Source: Enterobacter sp. Bisph1 (GTDB lineage Bacteria > Pseudomonadota > Gammaproteobacteria > Enterobacterales > Enterobacteriaceae). From it: a stretch of 64,000 nucleotides of DNA. Shown one piece after another: positions 60,743 through 64,000 of this stretch. The stretch is taken from contig NZ_JXAG01000048.1 in assembly GCF_000814905.1 (NCBI RefSeq), positions 62,001 through 126,000 on the forward strand, written 5' to 3'. Numbering within the stretch: position 1 is the stretch's first letter; each line of letters starts with the position of its first letter. The notes below the pieces were generated by a model that was given only the letters and a program-made list of their open reading frames with translations, made no database searches and was not told where the DNA came from. The position numbers were made by a program, and so were the translations under genes.

Positions 60743-61900
60743 TTATTTCTGCAGTTTTAAATAAGTTGTGTTTATTCCCCCACCCAACCCTCCAGCGCTA
60801 ACGCTGCAAAACGTCATGCGTTTTTTACCTGCATGCAGTAACACCTGCGTTCCTTTGCGGCATTCCGCCATTTGCATCATCAGGGTGATCGCAAAGAAAG
60901 CGCTCTCGTCACTCACTTTACCGAGCCAGTGCGGAAGGTAATGTTGGGTTAACTCCGCGTTTAGCGCTAGCGTCTGTAAACAGGCCGTGCGTTGAATCAT
61001 AAAAGGCGCTGCCAGCGGCAGCGATCCGGCGTTCAACCACAGATCTGAGGCCTGTTGCGCCAACGGCTGATAACGGAGAAATTGCCGGAGATCGGCTGAT
61101 GCATCACCCTCTGTCGTCACCTGCGGGCGATGCAGGCAGCAGCGCACCGGCAAGGGCGATGTATGCTGCATAGGCCCAAGCAGCCAGGCCGCCGCTCCCT
61201 GAGTTGTTTCACCGGCGTCATCCCAGTCGGTAAATATCACCAGCCGCGCGGCTCTGTTTTCTACGTCGTGTGTCCAGTTGAACAGCCGGGTCAAAATATC
61301 GCTGTTGTCCGGCTCTATAAGCGTGATATCCGTCAGCGGCAGGCCAAGTTCTTCTAAAACATGATGAAAATCCCGCTCGCAGAAGGAGTAAGGAAGCGAT
61401 ACCGCCAGCGAATGATGTTCTAACAGCACGCGCAGGCCGGAATGCAGCGGAAGCAGCAGCTCGCGTAATAAGGTTATCGCGCCGGGATAAGGGCCGGGAG
61501 AGAACGCCTCTTCGCTGGCAACCTGCTTAACCGTAAGCGACACGGGCGGGATCTCTGCTGGCAATATGGCGCTGTAATCCAGCACCGGCAGGCTTTCTTG
61601 TCCCCAGCGCTGCCACTCTTTTTGCCATAAACGATTATAGTCGCGCACCGCTTGCGCCGCTTTACGCTCAACGCCATAACGATACCTCACCCAACCGACT
61701 ATCAGCGCGCAGACCAGCGTCCATGCAAGGAGAGCACTGAAAGCATAAAGCAGGATGTGCGCGTCTTTGCGCCAAACCCAGGCTGCGGCGCTAACAAAAA
61801 GTATCAGCACGCTAACCAGGGTGAAGAGTCGTCCCCAGAAATCCCAGCTCGGCGGTTTAACATCAGGAACAGCGTGAGGTTGGGGTATGTTCCAGCGCAT
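60743..61900 (-). CDS. membrane protein linked to the type VI effector module
   Basis: 385 residues with two membrane segments (about residues 26-44 and 50-70), then a cytoplasmic domain of unknown fold (VRDYNRLWQKEWQRWGQESL ...) and a Gly-rich end (SAGGLGGGINTTYLKLQK). Similar proteins occur beside type VI effector genes in enterobacteria, as I remember. It lies 178 bases upstream of the effector on the same strand. The role is unknown; effector loading is a guess. Confidence 0.65.
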   Translation of the reverse strand: MRWNIPQPHAVPDVKPPSWDFWGRLFTLVSVLILFVSAAAWVWRKDAHILLYAFSALLAWTLVCALIVGWVRYRYGVERKAAQAVRDYNRLWQKEWQRWGQESLPVLDYSAILPAEIPPVSLTVKQVASEEAFSPGPYPGAITLLRELLLPLHSGLRVLLEHHSLAVSLPYSFCERDFHHVLEELGLPLTDITLIEPDNSDILTRLFNWTHDVENRAARLVIFTDWDDAGETTQGAAAWLLGPMQHTSPLPVRCCLHRPQVTTEGDASADLRQFLRYQPLAQQASDLWLNAGSLPLAAPFMIQRTACLQTLALNAELTQHYLPHWLGKVSDESAFFAITLMMQMAECRKGTQVLLHAGKKRMTFCSVSAGGLGGGINTTYLKLQK

Positions 61901-61916
61901 CGGTTATCCTTACCCG

Positions 61917-62078
61917 CTAAAAGTGGCACCGGCAGGGCAACTCAACACCTGCCAATGCCCTGTCACGCTTCAGCGCGTTGTTATTTACCACCTCCATTAC
62001 CAGCACTAGGCTGTCCTGTAATAGCGCGTGAATAAGGTTATCTTGCGGGTTGGGGTTAATACGCAGCGGAACTAGCAT
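61917..62078 (-). CDS. short ORF, possible remnant
   Basis: 53 codons, MLVPLRINPNPQDNLIHALL ..., with AAAAGGA upstream of the start. It ends 16 bases before the 385-residue gene. No family recognised; it may be the N-terminal stump of a lost gene. Confidence 0.3.
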   Translation of the reverse strand: MLVPLRINPNPQDNLIHALLQDSLVLVMEVVNNNALKRDRALAGVELPCRCHF

Positions 62079-62318
62079 GAAAGAATATCCTTTTCTCTAC
62101 ATGGGGAAGCGAGACGGTAATTTAAGCTTCGAGGGTCGTCATCGCGGTGAGTGTTACAAATTGTAAAATTAAATGAGAAAAATAACAGAGGGCGCATTCG
62201 CAAAGGAACGAGACAGACAAGAAGAAAACTCTGAAAATGTTAAAAACGAAAATTTGCCAAAAAAACTGATAATTAAGGCGTAAAATAACCGCTCCGATAT
62301 TCCGATAGACGACCACCG

Positions 62319-62600
62319 ATGAAGCGCTTCCCTGTTATTCTCTCCACCGTTTTTATTTTCAATTCCGCCTTTGCCGCCGCGCCTTTACCGAAAGACGTAA
62401 CGGATTTTCGCACCCTTGCCGAACAGTGCGAGCATTTTGCCAGTGAGCAAGATAGCGATCTGGATGCACAGCAACAGAAAGAGCTGGACGCCAGCCTGCA
62501 AGCCACCTGCGGTAAAGCGGTTGAACGCCTAAAAACGCTGCGGGTAAAGTACAAAAACGATGCGGCAATGATGAACGTTATTAATGCTTATGATTTTTGA
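62319..62600 (+). CDS. small periplasmic protein, unknown function
   Basis: 93 residues with a clear signal peptide (residues 1-20, KRFPVILSTVFIFNSAFA). The mature part is helical and charged with two cysteines (LAEQCEHF, LQATCGKA), probably bridged. Not recognised. It sits alone between minus-strand genes. Confidence 0.7.
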   Translation: MKRFPVILSTVFIFNSAFAAAPLPKDVTDFRTLAEQCEHFASEQDSDLDAQQQKELDASLQATCGKAVERLKTLRVKYKNDAAMMNVINAYDF

Positions 62601-62755
62601 CGTTGTGCTGAAAAACGCAAAAACGGGGAGTTAGTTCCCCGTTCTGTGATCTTTTCGCGTTGGAGGTCCAGCGCTTTGCTTGTTTGCCGCCAACCCGTTT
62701 CCACCGCTGGAAATGACATTGGGCATAAACGGCGTTGCAAAAAAGGGCAGGCTGG

Positions 62756-63430
62756 TTAATTGGATAACAGCAGGTGTTTCTCTGCGCGTCGCGTGGGTTT
62801 TCGCCACGTTTGCTTGGTAAAAAGCGGCAATTCAACCGGTTTCGTCGCTTGTGCATCCGCCGCTTTGATCATTTTTAATTCATTTGTGCCGATACCTGGC
62901 AAAAAGATCGCTCCCGGCATGACTTTACCTTTTAAACTACAAAAGCAATGGTTCCAGTTGTTATAGATATGCATAAGATCTGCCATACTGTTTAAGCCCA
63001 GCTTGCGCAAGATGGCATTTTTGTAATTACTGACGATTTTTTTATCGAGACCCAATACTTCGGCGATGGTGTCGCTTGACTGGTAATCGAGAAAGCGCAG
63101 CATGATTTTGTACTCCGTGGTGCTAAAGTGCACCTCACGAAAAGAGTACATCTCTTCATTACCCTTGAGAAAAGTTAATATTTTCCGTAACTCATGACGC
63201 AGTAATGACACAGAAGAATTTTTATCAATCGTAATAAACCTTGTACAAATAAAGGAATTAAACCCTCTATCGTCGCTAAGGATATATAACAGGGAATTCA
63301 TACTAAAAAATAAAATCTTGCCATCACCCCGATCAAACGCAACGAGTGTATGCGTCGCATGCGGGTTAATGGCTTTAAGAAGCTTATCCATGCCCATGAC
63401 AAAATAAGTATCCTGAGAGATGATATACAT
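62756..63430 (-). CDS. LuxR-type (FixJ/NarL HTH) transcription regulator
   Basis: 224 residues from the ATG at 63430, eleven bases after GGAGG. The N-terminal ~95 residues are not a normal receiver domain: no phosphorylation Asp pattern is seen. The LuxR-type helix-turn-helix is near residues 100-155 (FSTTEYKIMLRFLDYQSSDT, then IAEVLGLDKKIVSNYKNAIL). It resembles the orphan FimZ/BglJ-like regulators of enterobacteria. Target genes are unknown. Confidence 0.8.
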   Translation of the reverse strand: MYIISQDTYFVMGMDKLLKAINPHATHTLVAFDRGDGKILFFSMNSLLYILSDDRGFNSFICTRFITIDKNSSVSLLRHELRKILTFLKGNEEMYSFREVHFSTTEYKIMLRFLDYQSSDTIAEVLGLDKKIVSNYKNAILRKLGLNSMADLMHIYNNWNHCFCSLKGKVMPGAIFLPGIGTNELKMIKAADAQATKPVELPLFTKQTWRKPTRRAEKHLLLSN

Positions 63431-64000
63431 ATCCAACCTCCAGACGATGTTTTTGCCAGTGAAACTAGCGGCGCTCAACGTTGATACCTGGTATTGTTTT
63501 ATATAATTAAGTAATAAAAATGCATTAATCGTAATAAGTATGTAATAAACGCAGTGACTATTTGTCGTTTACGCTTCGATTAACCAGCACGTAGCCGTTA
63601 TTGCCCGTCGCATAAGCCCATGAATTCAACAGTACGCATAAAGCCAGAAGGGAGTATGTCATCGCAGGAAAGATAAATCTTTCTAAACAATCACCTAAAA
63701 GCATTATTTTATACAATAAAAATTTCAGACGGTAGACACAAGCGCAAGGTAAGCGGGAAAAAAACAACAAATCAAAGGATTATTTTCAGATCACCTTCGG
63801 ACAAGCAAAGAGTATTAAAAAAATTAGCTACGCGATCTGGTTAACGCAAGGCAGTTAATATTAGTTTAGGAATTTTCATAAAAATGAGTGTCCGCCAGCA
63901 AAAAATGCTTGCCATATGAGGGTTTAAAACAGCAAAAACATCAGTAAAATATAATATATCTTTTTTTAGAGAAAATATTTATCGCAAAAAAGGTCAACAC
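63431..64000. other. AT-rich end region with no firm gene
   Basis: 570 bases. The only candidate is a 34-codon minus-strand frame (63558-63662) that begins with a signal-like stretch MTYSLLALCVLLNSWAYA; it has no clear ribosome site. The rest shows no gene, repeat or terminator I can support. Confidence 0.4.

Overview
The window is chromosomal DNA of a member of the Enterobacteriaceae. The backbone order kbl-tdh / hldD-waaF-waaC ... waaA-coaD / mutM-rpmG-rpmB / radC / coaBC-dut-slmA / pyrE-rph / yicC ... yicG / ligB / gmk-rpoZ-spoT-trmH-recG / xanP / yicH / yicI-yicJ / selC is that of E. coli and relatives. The lipopolysaccharide core genes (WabG-, WabH-, WabN- and WaaE-like) are of the Klebsiella type rather than the E. 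coli K-12 type, so a Klebsiella/Enterobacter/Kosakonia-like genus is most likely. This placement is inferred from gene order and remembered protein sequences, not from a search.

Layout. 1-1902: accessory glycosyltransferases. 2048-4279: threonine catabolism (kbl-tdh). 4496-17164: LPS inner and outer core synthesis; no O-antigen ligase (waaL) is visible. 17168-26092: housekeeping genes, with a Tat-signal SMP-30 lactonase-like gene between slmA and pyrE. 26093-31249: a decaying 5.2-kb island at the 3' end of yicC, bounded by a 21-bp direct repeat (one mismatch). It carries a P4-type integrase with two in-frame stops, two small membrane proteins, a frameshifted gene, a possible nuclease and a dead IS3-family fragment. 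31250-47831: backbone to selC; gltS, which lies between recG and xanP in E. coli, is absent.

47841-58122: a 10.3-kb AT-rich island in selC, bounded by a perfect 29-bp direct repeat. Its integrase is reduced to a first-17-codon relic. Cargo is defence-like: a translationally overlapping two-gene module (a large helical protein plus a protein with a degenerate Mrr-like nuclease domain), a decayed third gene, an OLD-family ATPase/TOPRIM nuclease, an Ash/Icd-like ORF and an AlbA_2/HATPase protein. The two-gene module is my best candidate for an undescribed system. 58123-64000: variable chromosome with a divergent ribbon-helix-helix/SymE-like pair, a probable type VI secretion effector/immunity pair (BPSL0067/STY0301 families) with a linked membrane protein, and a LuxR-type regulator.

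The core genes form one pathway: HldD makes the heptose donor, WaaC, WaaF and WaaQ add heptoses, WaaA adds Kdo, and WabG, WabH, WabN and WaaE-like enzymes decorate the core. gmk, rpoZ and spoT link nucleotide supply to ppGpp control.
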